Virus record (IMG/VR): IMGVR_UViG_3300019762_000005
Coordinates: 28,676-92,675 of that record
DNA from: a virus
Strand: one strand, 5' to 3'
Length of the DNA: 64,000 nucleotides
The position numbers and the translations under genes were made by a program. Below, piece after piece: positions 15,218 to 22,767 of the stretch (position 1 is the first letter of the stretch; each line of letters opens with the position of its first letter). Below the pieces are notes generated by a model. That model searched no databases. It was not told where the DNA came from and saw nothing but the letters and a program-made list of their open reading frames with translations.

Positions 15218-15429
15218 TGTATAAAACTGAACCACATATTCTAATTCATAAAGAAACGAAAGAGTTTGTGTACTACGATGAAGATGGAGTAAGCTAAACT
15301 TCTAAAGACGGAAAGAAAGCTAAAATATTTATGGGATTAAAAAGTGCTAACTCCTATAAGAATGTAATGTTGAGTGACGATTACAAAGCATATAAAGTAT
15401 CAAAGATAATCGTTAAAGAAAATTTATAA
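15217..15429 (+). pseudogene. Small gene interrupted by an in-frame TAA
   Basis: Frame of 70 codons starting in a TAATG overlap. Codon 27 (15295-15297) is TAA; on both sides the reading looks like normal protein (MYKTEPHILIHKETKEFVYY ... DGKKAKIFMGLKSANSYKNV) and ends in a proper TAA at 15427-15429. Other genes here use TAA as a true stop, so this is most simply a nonsense mutation or sequencing error; readthrough is less likely. Confidence 0.55.
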
Positions 15430-15436
15430 ATTAGAT

Positions 15437-16132
15437 ATGAAAAAAATTGAAAGCAAATTGAAAGAATTTCTTACTTCTGTTTCTAGTGGAAATGGATATG
15501 GACATGGATATGGAGATGGAAATGGAAATGGACGTGGACATGGATATGGAAATGGACGTGGAGATGGAAATGGAGATGGAAGTGGAGATGGATATGGAGA
15601 TGGAAGTGGAGATGGATATGGAAATGGAGATGGGAGCGGAGATGGGAGCGGAGATGGATATGGACATGGATATGGAATCATAAGTTTTTGTGGAGATCCT
15701 GTAGTTTATATTGACTCCACAAAAACTGTGGTAAGTCACATTAAAGGAAAAATACTTCAAGGATATATATTAGATGAAAGTTTAAGATTAACTCCTTGTT
15801 TCGTTGTTAAAGAAAAAGATGTATTTGCTCATGGAGAGTCTTTAAAAAAGGCTTATAAATCTTTAAAAGAGAAGATCTTATTAAAAAACCCCATTGAAGA
15901 TAGAATCCAAGCTTTTGTTGACGTATTCGAAAAAGGAATAAAATACAAAGCTGAAGAGTTTTACAACTGGCACTTTATTTTAACAGGTAGTTGTCAGATA
16001 GGGAGAGATATTTTTTTAAAAGAAAACGACATATCATTATCTAGTAAGATGACAGTGAAGGAATTTATTGAAAAAACAGAAGATAAATATCAGGGAGATA
16101 TTATAAAACAATTAAAATTAAAATATAAATAA
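15437..16132 (+). CDS. Protein with Gly-X repeat region and conserved C-terminal domain
   Basis: 231 aa. Residues about 17-80 are an almost pure GX repeat (X = Y, D, N, H, R, S), encoded by a hexanucleotide array. The following domain (about 85-231) is a normal globular sequence with HGESLKKAYKSLKEKI and FYNWHFILTGSCQIGRDIF, a pattern I have seen in Bacteroides proteins of unknown role. The flexible repeat sits before the domain rather than as a tail. Function unknown. Confidence 0.7.
   Translation: MKKIESKLKEFLTSVSSGNGYGHGYGDGNGNGRGHGYGNGRGDGNGDGSGDGYGDGSGDGYGNGDGSGDGSGDGYGHGYGIISFCGDPVVYIDSTKTVVSHIKGKILQGYILDESLRLTPCFVVKEKDVFAHGESLKKAYKSLKEKILLKNPIEDRIQAFVDVFEKGIKYKAEEFYNWHFILTGSCQIGRDIFLKENDISLSSKMTVKEFIEKTEDKYQGDIIKQLKLKYK
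15488..15676. repeat. Hexanucleotide tandem array (about 31 units)
   Basis: Imperfect 6-bp units of the GGANAT / GGANNT kind. The period keeps frame, so each unit adds two residues; gain or loss of units would change the length of the GX region without breaking the gene. Antisense frames give Pro/Ser-rich readings that are artefacts. Confidence 0.9.
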
Positions 16133-16134
16133 TT

Positions 16135-16425
16135 ATGATAGGCAAAAAAGTTATCACAAGAAATGATGGAGCTGGAGTGTTTTTTGGAGAATTAGTCTCA
16201 GCTAAAAAGGACAAAGTAATACTTAAAAATGTTAAAAAGCTATATTATTGGTCAGGAGCGGCAGCAATTGAACAATTAGCTGTAGAAGGAGTAAAGTCGC
16301 CAGAAAAATGTAAATTTACAGTAGTTGTAGAGGAAATGGAAATAGGTCAAACATTGCAAATAATTCCATGTACAAAAGAAGCTATAAAAAATATTGAAGC
16401 CGTTCCTACTTGGAGAATTGATTAA
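16135..16425 (+). CDS. DUF6948-like phage protein
   Basis: 96 aa. The order VITRNDGAGVFFGELVSAKKDKVILKNVKKLYYWSGAAAIEQLAVEGVKSPEKCKF matches a small phage family (DUF6948) with the characteristic YWSGAA...QLAxEGV segment. It is a beta-rich single domain; the family role is not known. It starts 2 nt after the previous stop. Confidence 0.72.
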   Translation: MIGKKVITRNDGAGVFFGELVSAKKDKVILKNVKKLYYWSGAAAIEQLAVEGVKSPEKCKFTVVVEEMEIGQTLQIIPCTKEAIKNIEAVPTWRID

Positions 16426-16445
16426 AGTATCAAAAATAAATTACC

Positions 16446-16766
16446 ATGCTCGAAATAGGAAACAAAGTAATATGTGTAGATGCAAGCATCCAGAATCACA
16501 TGATAGAAGAGCTATCTAAAGACGTTCCTAATTGGGTGAAGCAAGACGAAATATATACCGTCAGAGGCTTTAACAACAACAAAGGAATAGTAGTAGGTGT
16601 CCTTTTAGAGGAAATAAGTAATCCAATAAAATTCTTTAAACTAACAGGTGAATATCAAGAACCTGCTTTTGCTACTTGGAGATTTAGAAAACAAGAAGAA
16701 GCATATATTGATTCGCTAGAAATTGAAGAAGAAAGTATTAGAGAGTTTGAGGTTTTAGAAAACTAA
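16446..16766 (+). CDS. Conserved small phage protein (ATWRFR motif)
   Basis: 106 aa. The pattern VICVDAS...IYTVRGF...GVLLEEISNP...EPAFATWRFRKQ is that of a widespread small phage protein with SH3-like appearance. The C-terminal tail is acidic. Function not known. Confidence 0.68.
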   Translation: MLEIGNKVICVDASIQNHMIEELSKDVPNWVKQDEIYTVRGFNNNKGIVVGVLLEEISNPIKFFKLTGEYQEPAFATWRFRKQEEAYIDSLEIEEESIREFEVLEN

Positions 16767-16800
16767 CCCCTCCGCCTCCACAAGAAAAAAAAAGAAAGCG

Positions 16801-17148
16801 ATGTTAAAAATTAAATGGAAAAAATCAAAAGGAGGAAGAGCTTTTGAGCACATATTAGAAGGGTGGGTTGGAAATCTACACTCTTTCAATATAGAAGGTC
16901 GTTTATGTGTAACTGACCTAAGAGGGATTAGAAAAACCCCTTGGCAAGCACCAAAACACTACATCATAGATGAGGTAGATAACAAAAGAGAGTTTGCTAA
17001 AAACATGGCTTATGAAATTTTAAACAACATAAATCCAGAAGTTTACAAAGCTAACTTAGAAAAGCAAAGAATTGATAACGAGAGAACTCAAAAAGTCATG
17101 AAAGAGGCACAAGACTTTTTAGATAAGATTCAAAAAAAACAACAATAA
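16801..17148 (+). CDS. Hypothetical protein
   Basis: 115 aa. N-terminal beta-rich part (LKIKWKKSKGGRAFEHILEGWVGNLHSFNIEGRLCVTDL) and a long C-terminal helix (YKANLEKQRIDNERTQKVMKEAQDFLDKIQKK), probably coiled. Not recognised. Confidence 0.65.
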   Translation: MLKIKWKKSKGGRAFEHILEGWVGNLHSFNIEGRLCVTDLRGIRKTPWQAPKHYIIDEVDNKREFAKNMAYEILNNINPEVYKANLEKQRIDNERTQKVMKEAQDFLDKIQKKQQ

Positions 17149-17150
17149 CT

Positions 17151-17360
17151 ATGAAAATATTTGAAGTTAAAGAATTTACAGATGGAGGTCCTAACGATAA
17201 AGGAGTCTTAATTGGCTACGAAAAAGGAGAGTCAAGTGAACAGTTAAAAAAGAAAAATGGAATAACTCATGGTTTCATATCTTTTCATGAAATATCTCAA
17301 GAGGAATATAACCGAAGAAAAGAAGGAGCTCGTAGACATTTTGAGTCGTTCACCTTTTAA
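17151..17360 (+). CDS. Small hypothetical protein
   Basis: 69 aa, beginning 2 nt after the previous stop. Charged alpha/beta sequence (MKIFEVKEFTDGGPNDKGVLIGYEKGESS) with a basic end. Not recognised. Confidence 0.6.
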   Translation: MKIFEVKEFTDGGPNDKGVLIGYEKGESSEQLKKKNGITHGFISFHEISQEEYNRRKEGARRHFESFTF

Positions 17361-17386
17361 TTATTAACAATATTAAAAACTATATT

Positions 17387-17569
17387 ATGACAATAGGAGA
17401 AATCAACTTACTATTAATATTATCAATCTGTATTGTAATAGGGTTATTTACTAGCGATTTTCTATGGTTTTTACAACCTCTAAGAAGCTGGGAAGGAAGA
17501 ATACTAATATTAATGCTAATAATATTAACAACAGCTCTATCGTACTTAATATGGTGGATGAATCATTAA
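17387..17569 (+). CDS. Small membrane protein (60 aa)
   Basis: Two hydrophobic segments (INLLLILSICIVIGLFTSDFL and ILILMLIILTTALSYLIWW) joined by a polar turn with RSWEGR. The leader ATTAAAAACTATATT supports the ATG. Likely an inner-membrane hairpin; holin-like size, but no further sign of that role. Confidence 0.6.
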   Translation: MTIGEINLLLILSICIVIGLFTSDFLWFLQPLRSWEGRILILMLIILTTALSYLIWWMNH

Positions 17570-17578
17570 AATATTAAC

Positions 17579-17672
17579 ATTTATAAATTATCCTCCTTAT
17601 GTATTTGAAAGAGTACGCATTATAAAAACTAGGCTGTAGAGGTAACGCGCAGTATAGGGGAAGTTTATAAAT
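17579..17672 (+). other. Non-coding element closed by a 9-bp repeat
   Basis: ATTTATAAA (17579-17587) pairs with TTTATAAAT (17664-17672) around about 76 nt that holds CTG/CAG and GTA/TAC pairings. No gene. Possibly a leader RNA for the 592-aa gene that starts at 17688. Confidence 0.35.
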
Positions 17673-17687
17673 AAAACAAAAAGACTC

Positions 17688-19466
17688 ATGAAAGACGAAG
17701 AATTATTAAGAAAAGCAAATTGGCTGTATCCAAAAGGCACAGTATTTAACTCTTTAGGAGGGGTGAAAAACATTACAGTTGATGAGTTGAACTTAAAAAA
17801 ATCAAACACAAGAACCATAGAATGTAAAGAGGGATACCTTTATAATAAAGTAGACGATAAATGGGCTGAGATAGTTTCAAGACCAAATCAATACTTCCGA
17901 GTGTCAGATGTAGGAGAATACTACCCTTCAAGATCAGAAGGAAAAAAATATCCAGGATACATACCTGAAAAATCAATGACTACAGGTCTTTATAAAGTCA
18001 TAGGAAGAGAGTTTTCAGAAAATATAGGAGAACTTTTAGTACTTTCAAATAAAAGTGGAGTGTTTTTTTACAAAGGAACTTCAAGACATCTTGAAGAAAT
18101 TTCTAAAGAAGAGTATGGAGGTACACCTGCAAATAGGTATAAAGGAGATTTAAAAGGATTCCCTACTGAAGTAGTAGAGAAAATGCTAGAATTTCAAGTA
18201 GCTCAAGGTAATAAAAGAGATGTAACTGTGTTTGAAAATGATAAACGGGGGGTAAAAGACGATGGTGGTTTTGATTGGCGTAGTGACAACATTGTAGGTA
18301 TTCCAGATTTTTTCAGTAGAGTTATAGGTGAAAGAGATTTTAGCTTGTTCTTTAAAGTATTTCCTAATCCAGAGACTTTCTCAGGAAAGATAAAGGGATG
18401 GCCTAAAGAAATTGTACATGCTATGATCTCTAACCAAGTAAAACAAGGTAACAAGCCAGATAAATCTATATTCGAAGAAATTCCATCAAGAAATCTTTAT
18501 AATAGAGGATTTGACTGGGATAAATCTACAGAAGGTTCACTTTTATGGGAAAAAGTTTTAGCAAATGGAAATCATAAAGCTTTCTTTGATAAAGATATTG
18601 AAGAAAGTAAGCCTGATGTAGATCTAAAAAACTTAGAAGAAGTAAAGAAAGCTATATTATCTGGAGAATTGTGGATAGATAATAATTCTAAAAAACTTAA
18701 ACCTGAGGATCTAAAAAGTTTAATTTCAGAAGATACCAGAAGTAGGTGTAGTTACAAATATTACTATAAAAATTCTTTGAATGATAATATAGGGTTTTCA
18801 AATTCAGATAAGAAGAAATCGTTAATACCAACTATAGAAGCTAAAGATCTTCAAAAAATGTTGAATGTACGTGAAGAGTTTAAAAAAGGAGAGTATATAG
18901 TCCTAATAGAAGATAATGGAAGTTCAGCTTTTAAAGGAAATCACTGTTATAAACAAGCTTGCAATAGAGGTCATATTTACGTAGAAATATCTTCTAGTCA
19001 AATTAAAAACGGTCAATGGGCTATTTATAAATTCAAAGACAAAGACAAAACTTGGAGGTATGCTACGATGTTAGAAATAGCAGAGTACAACGAAAGAGGC
19101 AAGCCTTATGACGTTAGTGAAGTGAAGCCTTTAGAATTTAAAACTGTGCCAAGATCAGCACACGCTTCTAAAGGAGGTAGACCTTCTAGCTTTGGACAAA
19201 TTGTATTGTATGGAACTGGAGGTGAAGTGAATGGAAAAGGTTTCTTTGAAAAACAATTTATAACAGGTGTTGATCCAATAATTGAAGATTGCTCCGACTT
19301 TTTAACAGAGTATCCTTTTACTACTGAAGAGTCGTTCAAGAAGAAGAATTGGTCAAGACAATTAGTATCAGATCATTTTTCACCAATAAAAGAAAAACAA
19401 GAGGCAGAGGTAAGCCTTCGATTACCTAGTGAAATAAATATTTACAAACATTTAAAAAACCATTAA
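17688..19466 (+). CDS. Large modular protein with internal repeats (592 aa)
   Basis: Begins with an LYPKGTVF unit. Residues about 155-300 hold two copies of a unit of the form KGxPxEiVxxMlxxQVxQGNKxDxxxFE...GFDW...FF (DLKGFPTEVVEKMLEFQ and KIKGWPKEIVHAMISNQ). Near residues 400-480 is a module GEYIVLIEDN...WRYATMLEIAEYNERGKPYDV that reappears in the 593-aa protein at 23267. The function is unknown. It is followed 1 nt later by a coiled-coil gene, an arrangement that is repeated downstream. Confidence 0.7.
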   Translation: MKDEELLRKANWLYPKGTVFNSLGGVKNITVDELNLKKSNTRTIECKEGYLYNKVDDKWAEIVSRPNQYFRVSDVGEYYPSRSEGKKYPGYIPEKSMTTGLYKVIGREFSENIGELLVLSNKSGVFFYKGTSRHLEEISKEEYGGTPANRYKGDLKGFPTEVVEKMLEFQVAQGNKRDVTVFENDKRGVKDDGGFDWRSDNIVGIPDFFSRVIGERDFSLFFKVFPNPETFSGKIKGWPKEIVHAMISNQVKQGNKPDKSIFEEIPSRNLYNRGFDWDKSTEGSLLWEKVLANGNHKAFFDKDIEESKPDVDLKNLEEVKKAILSGELWIDNNSKKLKPEDLKSLISEDTRSRCSYKYYYKNSLNDNIGFSNSDKKKSLIPTIEAKDLQKMLNVREEFKKGEYIVLIEDNGSSAFKGNHCYKQACNRGHIYVEISSSQIKNGQWAIYKFKDKDKTWRYATMLEIAEYNERGKPYDVSEVKPLEFKTVPRSAHASKGGRPSSFGQIVLYGTGGEVNGKGFFEKQFITGVDPIIEDCSDFLTEYPFTTEESFKKKNWSRQLVSDHFSPIKEKQEAEVSLRLPSEINIYKHLKNH

Positions 19467-19467
19467 A

Positions 19468-19863
19468 ATGGCAGGAAAAAAATTAATGACAAGGTACAAA
19501 GATGAATTGAAGAAATCTTCAGAAGACATCTTAATTGAAACTTTAGAGCATCGTGTAGAAGACTTCAGAGATAATACTGATGAAACTATCGACAAGCTAA
19601 AAAGAGAGAAGGAAGTAGAATTTCCTAAATTAATTAAAAGAGCCAAAGCTAAGGTAAGCAAAGCAAAAGAAGATCTTAAGAAGGTTAAAACTTTTGGACC
19701 TATGAGTCATAAAAACTTTGACTCATACATAAGTGCGGTCATCTCTGCTGAAAAAGAAGTTTCGGTAGTAGAATCAGCATTGAACGTTCTTGAAGGTCAA
19801 TTGAGCTCTACAGAAGCTCAATTAGCTTTTTATGAAGATATTAAAGAGTCAATTTCTGACTAA
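19468..19863 (+). CDS. Coiled-coil protein
   Basis: 131 aa, almost wholly helical with heptad-like spacing (LETLEHRVEDFRDNTDETIDKLKREKEVEF; VSVVESALNVLEGQLSSTEAQLAFYEDI). It starts right after the 592-aa gene. Its layout resembles the coiled-coil gene at 25051 after the related 593-aa gene, which suggests a duplicated two-gene module. Confidence 0.68.
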   Translation: MAGKKLMTRYKDELKKSSEDILIETLEHRVEDFRDNTDETIDKLKREKEVEFPKLIKRAKAKVSKAKEDLKKVKTFGPMSHKNFDSYISAVISAEKEVSVVESALNVLEGQLSSTEAQLAFYEDIKESISD

Positions 19864-20275
19864 TTGATAAAGGAACTGAAACCCTTTCAGCCTTAATATT
19901 GAAATTACATAGTAATATGTAGAACACCTCCGATGTAATCCGTATGCGGAGCAAAGGTGTTGGGAGTCGGGAGCAAGGCTTAAAGGTCGTGATCCATCTA
20001 TTCGTCGCGAAAACAAGTATTTAGTTACTGAGACAATAGGTGGATGCTAAGAAAAGGAACACCTCTGTAACGAAGACTAATTGAATCGCTATTATTAGTG
20101 AGAATATTACTTAGTAAGAACAAGTGTAGGTTTTTAATGTGCTGAAAATAGACAGGAATAATAGTCACCTGCGTAGCTATATTGTTACTACCGTCGTTTA
20201 ATCGTCGTGAGTTTTAAACATATCAAACATTTGCGTGCACATTTTTAATTTTACAATTCAACAAAACAATATATT
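19864..20275 (+). ncRNA. Structured non-coding region (412 nt)
   Basis: No frame. Strong helices in order: CTGAAA-CCC-TTTCAG; AGCCTT/AAGGCT enclosing AACACCT/AGGTGTT with CTCCG/CGGAG inside; an 11-bp helix ATCCATCTATT/AATAGGTGGAT; CTAAT/ATTAG; GTTTAA/TTAAAC. The pairing density is well above that of spacers here and suggests one large folded RNA or several. I see no tmRNA tag frame and no tRNA-type 3' end. Confidence 0.5.
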
Positions 20276-20470
20276 ATGTATCACATCAAGAGAGATGGAG
20301 CTTTATTCTGTCAAACAAAAAGAAACAAATCTTTTATTAAAGCTAGGTATAACACAATCTCCTATAAAGATGCTCACAAGTTAAGACTTATGAATGGATG
20401 CTGTGGCGTATGCAAGAAAGTGTATTTTGAGAAAGTCTCAAAAGAATTAATAGTTGTAGAAACAGAATAA
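20276..20470 (+). CDS. Small Cys-containing protein
   Basis: 64 aa. Basic N-terminal half and a CCGVCKKVYFEKV motif that could be half of a zinc site (two neighbouring Cys plus one three residues on). Preceded by ATTCAACAAAACAATATATT. Not recognised. Confidence 0.6.
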   Translation: MYHIKRDGALFCQTKRNKSFIKARYNTISYKDAHKLRLMNGCCGVCKKVYFEKVSKELIVVETE

Positions 20471-20484
20471 TTTCTATATATTTG
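20454..20484 (+). promoter_or_regulatory. Bacteroidota-type promoter, rightward
   Basis: TTG (20454-20456), 20-nt spacer, TATATTTG (20477-20484). The spacing is the same as in the leftward promoter at 6925-6955. The predicted start is only a few bases before the ATG at 20494, so the mRNA would have almost no leader. Confidence 0.62.
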
Positions 20485-20493
20485 AAAACAATT

Positions 20494-20742
20494 ATGACAA
20501 CAACAATAATCATATCTAAAATACTATTTGTCGTATCCTTATGGGTTATAGCTGTTGTGGCAGATTACTTAAACAACTTAGACAATAGAGGTCTGAAACT
20601 AAAGAGGTCGCAGAACATACTCTATATATTCAAACAGCCGACACTAAGGTCTTGGATATATAAGATAGATCTGGGGTTTACACCTTGGATCGTTTACCAT
20701 GATGGGTTAACATACGACCAGTGCATTACTCTGAAGAGCTGA
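20494..20742 (+). CDS. Small membrane-anchored protein
   Basis: 82 aa from the ATG at 20494 (a TTG 12 nt earlier belongs to the promoter box). One N-terminal hydrophobic segment (IIISKILFVVSLWVIAVVADYL) and then a basic globular part. Expressed from its own promoter and closed by a strong terminator about 70 nt later. Not recognised. Confidence 0.6.
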   Translation: MTTTIIISKILFVVSLWVIAVVADYLNNLDNRGLKLKRSQNILYIFKQPTLRSWIYKIDLGFTPWIVYHDGLTYDQCITLKS

Positions 20743-20811
20743 GTGCTGTTGTAAAAAAGTATAAAAAAAAACGGGTAGGACTAAATCGCCCATGAAATAA
20801 TATTGAAAACT

Positions 20812-20852
20812 AAAAAAAACCTCTTTGTATGATACGCAAAGAGGTTTTTTTT
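20812..20852 (+). terminator. Strong, probably bidirectional terminator
   Basis: A8-CCTCTTTG-loop-CAAAGAGG-T8: an 8-bp GC-containing stem flanked by A and T tracts, so it can work in both directions. It ends the single-gene unit 20494-20742. Confidence 0.92.
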
Positions 20853-20870
20853 ATGCTTAAAAACAAGATT

Positions 20871-21272
20871 ATGAAAAGAAATAAAAAAGTAGTAATAGTT
20901 TGTGGTCCAGGAATATTATCTCACATTAGAGAAGTAAATGCAGCTGCTAAAGTGAAAGCTCTATCGTCTAGCGATTTAAGAACGATAGATAGTAAACCAA
21001 GATTTGTAACTTCTTTAGCAGGTGCAAAACAACTAGAGGCGTGCCTTGAGAAAGAATTCAATAATACCCTTAGAATGCCTGCTGAACTACTAATAAAAGC
21101 TAATCCAGGAGCAATAGGTCCTAATGTAAAATTGCTAGAACATTATGATAAAGCTAATTACTTTAGAGGAAAAGTTAGCAAGGTTAACTGTAAGAAAGAA
21201 GAAGCATCATTTGCTAAAGCAAGAAAGAAACGTAAAAAAACAAAAAAATGTCGAAAAAGGAAGAAAAAATAG
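20871..21272 (+). CDS. Hypothetical protein with very basic tail
   Basis: 133 aa from the ATG at 20871; an earlier in-frame ATG falls inside the terminator. The N-terminal part is alpha/beta (KKVVIVCGPGILSHIREVNAAAKV) and the last 20 residues are nearly all Lys/Arg (KARKKRKKTKKCRKRKKK), suggesting RNA or DNA binding. Overlaps the next gene by 25 nt. Confidence 0.65.
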   Translation: MKRNKKVVIVCGPGILSHIREVNAAAKVKALSSSDLRTIDSKPRFVTSLAGAKQLEACLEKEFNNTLRMPAELLIKANPGAIGPNVKLLEHYDKANYFRGKVSKVNCKKEEASFAKARKKRKKTKKCRKRKKK

Positions 21273-21532
21273 AAATGCCAAAAAAGCATACAGATCTAGT
21301 TGGTACTAAGAGGATATTTTCTGGAGGTCTTTTTTCTAGCAATAGAGATGAGCCAGAAGCAGAATACGACATCTTAAAATGGAGATGGGGCAGTGCTAGT
21401 ATATGTGACATGAAGACTATGAAGCTTAAGCATCCAACTATAGAATACCTCATCAAGAAGGAAGGAATGAAGCGTAGCAGATGGACCAGAGGTTTTCCTG
21501 TTATAGAGATAGAACTTATAGACGAACATTAA
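21248..21532 (+). CDS. Hypothetical protein
   Basis: 94 aa, starting inside the basic tail of the previous gene in another frame. Charged, with Trp-containing segments (ILKWRWGSASICDMKTMKLKHP and RSRWTRGFPVIEIELI). Not recognised. Confidence 0.6.
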   Translation: MSKKEEKIEMPKKHTDLVGTKRIFSGGLFSSNRDEPEAEYDILKWRWGSASICDMKTMKLKHPTIEYLIKKEGMKRSRWTRGFPVIEIELIDEH

Positions 21533-21544
21533 AATACTTTGATT

Positions 21545-21802
21545 ATGTCAGAAAAAACAATACCAGTATCAGTAAAAAGAGAACTGAAAACTTTAGGAGT
21601 TATGTATGGTGAATCTTTTTCTGCTATAATGGAAAAGAAATGCACCTATATATACATAGAAGAGGATTTATCTAATCTGTCAAAATACGAGATTGATTTA
21701 ATGTTTAACATTTACCCAGCTCTATTAGACTACAGTTATATATCTAAAAAAATACAAAATGAGATCCAAGAAGCATTGGATTTTGTAAAAGACACATTAT
21801 AA
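21545..21802 (+). CDS. Hypothetical protein
   Basis: 85 aa from the ATG at 21545. Starts MSEKTIPVSVKRELKTLGV and is helical, with a Tyr-rich middle. It ends 4 nt before the long tRNA-like gene. Not recognised. Confidence 0.6.
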   Translation: MSEKTIPVSVKRELKTLGVMYGESFSAIMEKKCTYIYIEEDLSNLSKYEIDLMFNIYPALLDYSYISKKIQNEIQEALDFVKDTL

Positions 21803-21806
21803 TCAA

Positions 21807-22028
21807 GAGGGAATGACGGAATGGTAGACGTATAGCTTATCGGGCTAGAATGGAAAGGAGACGTGCTTAGGGTGCACAAGTCAGGTAAATACGAGTTACC
21901 TAAGACTTTCCAATAAGATTGATGAAAATATTAACGATTATCCGTACTAAGCTACCTGTTTACAGGATAGATAGCGTGCTGACTAACATCAATTATAATT
22001 CGTGCAGGTTCGATTCCTGCTTCCCTTA
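21807..22028 (+). tRNA. tRNA-Leu-like gene with large insertion (222 nt)
   Basis: Acceptor GAGGGAA/TTCCCTT followed by A, T arm GCAGG-TTCGATT-CCTGC, and a D arm TG-ACG-GAATGGTAG-ACG-T close to the Leu consensus. Between the D arm and T arm lie about 170 nt instead of about 40. They hold nested helices: TAGC/GCTA, TAGCTTA/TAAGCTA, TGGAA/TTCCA around GTGC/GCAC and AAGTC-AGGTAA/TTACCT-AA-GACTT, CCTGT-TT-ACAGG, and ATTGATG/CATCAAT. Group I signature motifs are missing. The insertion may be an unknown intron in the anticodon arm or an enlarged variable region. Confidence 0.55.
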
Positions 22029-22047
22029 CTAAAACAACAACAACGAC

Positions 22048-22296
22048 ATGAAATTAGAGATTCATCCAGACGGAGAGTGGAATACAGAAAGATATGAATA
22101 CAAAGGTAGAACTATAGAAATCAAATCTAGGGATGACCACGGAATAAAGGCTCATTGTTACCACCAAGGTAAGGTAGTGTTTACCCAAAGATTTGTATTT
22201 ATTAGACCAGCAAGACTTCTTAAGAGAATGGAAAGAAGAATTGACATGTGGATTAGTGGAGAATGGACTCCAAAGAAGTTACTAAAACAGAGATAA
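22048..22296 (+). CDS. Small basic protein
   Basis: 82 aa. Beta-rich N-terminal half (WNTERYEYKGRTIEIKSRDDHGIKAHCYHQGKVVFTQRFVF) and basic helical C-terminal half (RPARLLKRMERRIDMW). The layout could suit nucleic-acid binding; not recognised. Confidence 0.6.
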   Translation: MKLEIHPDGEWNTERYEYKGRTIEIKSRDDHGIKAHCYHQGKVVFTQRFVFIRPARLLKRMERRIDMWISGEWTPKKLLKQR

Positions 22297-22297
22297 T

Positions 22298-22528
22298 ATG
22301 TGGAATGTAAAAAAAATAGAAGATTTGAACTTTGTTTTAATATCTAGTCACAATCAATGGTGTCATTTTAGAGGTCATGGATTTGATGTTCATGTAAATT
22401 TAAACACTAAAAACGGAAGTGGCAATTACTTCAATTTCCATTCCTACAAATCAAATTTTAAAGGAAATTTTAAAGCTATAATAGAAACAGAAGAAGAATT
22501 CAAATCTTTGTTAAAAATGATACAATAA
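22298..22528 (+). CDS. Small hypothetical protein
   Basis: 76 aa, starting 1 nt after the previous stop and sharing its last base with the next start. His/Phe/Asn-rich (HNQWCHFRGHGFDVHVNLN). Not recognised. Confidence 0.58.
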   Translation: MWNVKKIEDLNFVLISSHNQWCHFRGHGFDVHVNLNTKNGSGNYFNFHSYKSNFKGNFKAIIETEEEFKSLLKMIQ

Positions 22529-22746
22529 TGAAATTCATATCAACATCAGAAAGCTTTCCAAAAAACAACAATGTAAAAAACGTGTTAGTCAAAACAATAA
22601 CAGGTAGATACCTTGTTACTAGGTATTCGACGTATAATAGGTTTTTTAAATTTGATCAATACGACGAACCAGAATTTTGGCAATCAGGAGGTAAAACTTT
22701 TAAAAAAGCAAGCATCGTATCTTGGTGCTATATAACAGAAGATTGA
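22528..22746 (+). CDS. Small hypothetical protein
   Basis: 72 aa in a TAATG-type overlap with the previous gene. Beta-rich, ending in a Trp-containing strand (KASIVSWCYITED). This resembles small phage proteins with a WxY ending, but I cannot assign a function. Confidence 0.58.
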   Translation: MKFISTSESFPKNNNVKNVLVKTITGRYLVTRYSTYNRFFKFDQYDEPEFWQSGGKTFKKASIVSWCYITED

Positions 22747-22767
22747 CATTTTAAAAACAACAACAAC

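Noticed and set aside
15217-15429. Genome-wide stop-codon reassignment
   Set aside because: TAA, TAG and TGA all end intact genes here; only one small gene has an internal TAA.
15488-15676. CRISPR array
   Set aside because: A 6-bp tandem repeat without spacers that lies inside a coding frame.
15424-15760. Antisense frames rich in Pro/Ser and Ile/Ser, and a plus-strand Met/Asp/Glu frame
   Set aside because: They are other readings of the hexanucleotide array; the Gly-X frame joins a normal conserved domain and is the real gene.
19864-20275. tmRNA
   Set aside because: No tag reading frame, no tRNA-type acceptor or T arm at the ends.
21807-22028. Group I intron in the tRNA-Leu-like gene, as in cyanobacteria
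   Set aside because: None of the conserved core segments found in the 36035 intron could be located.
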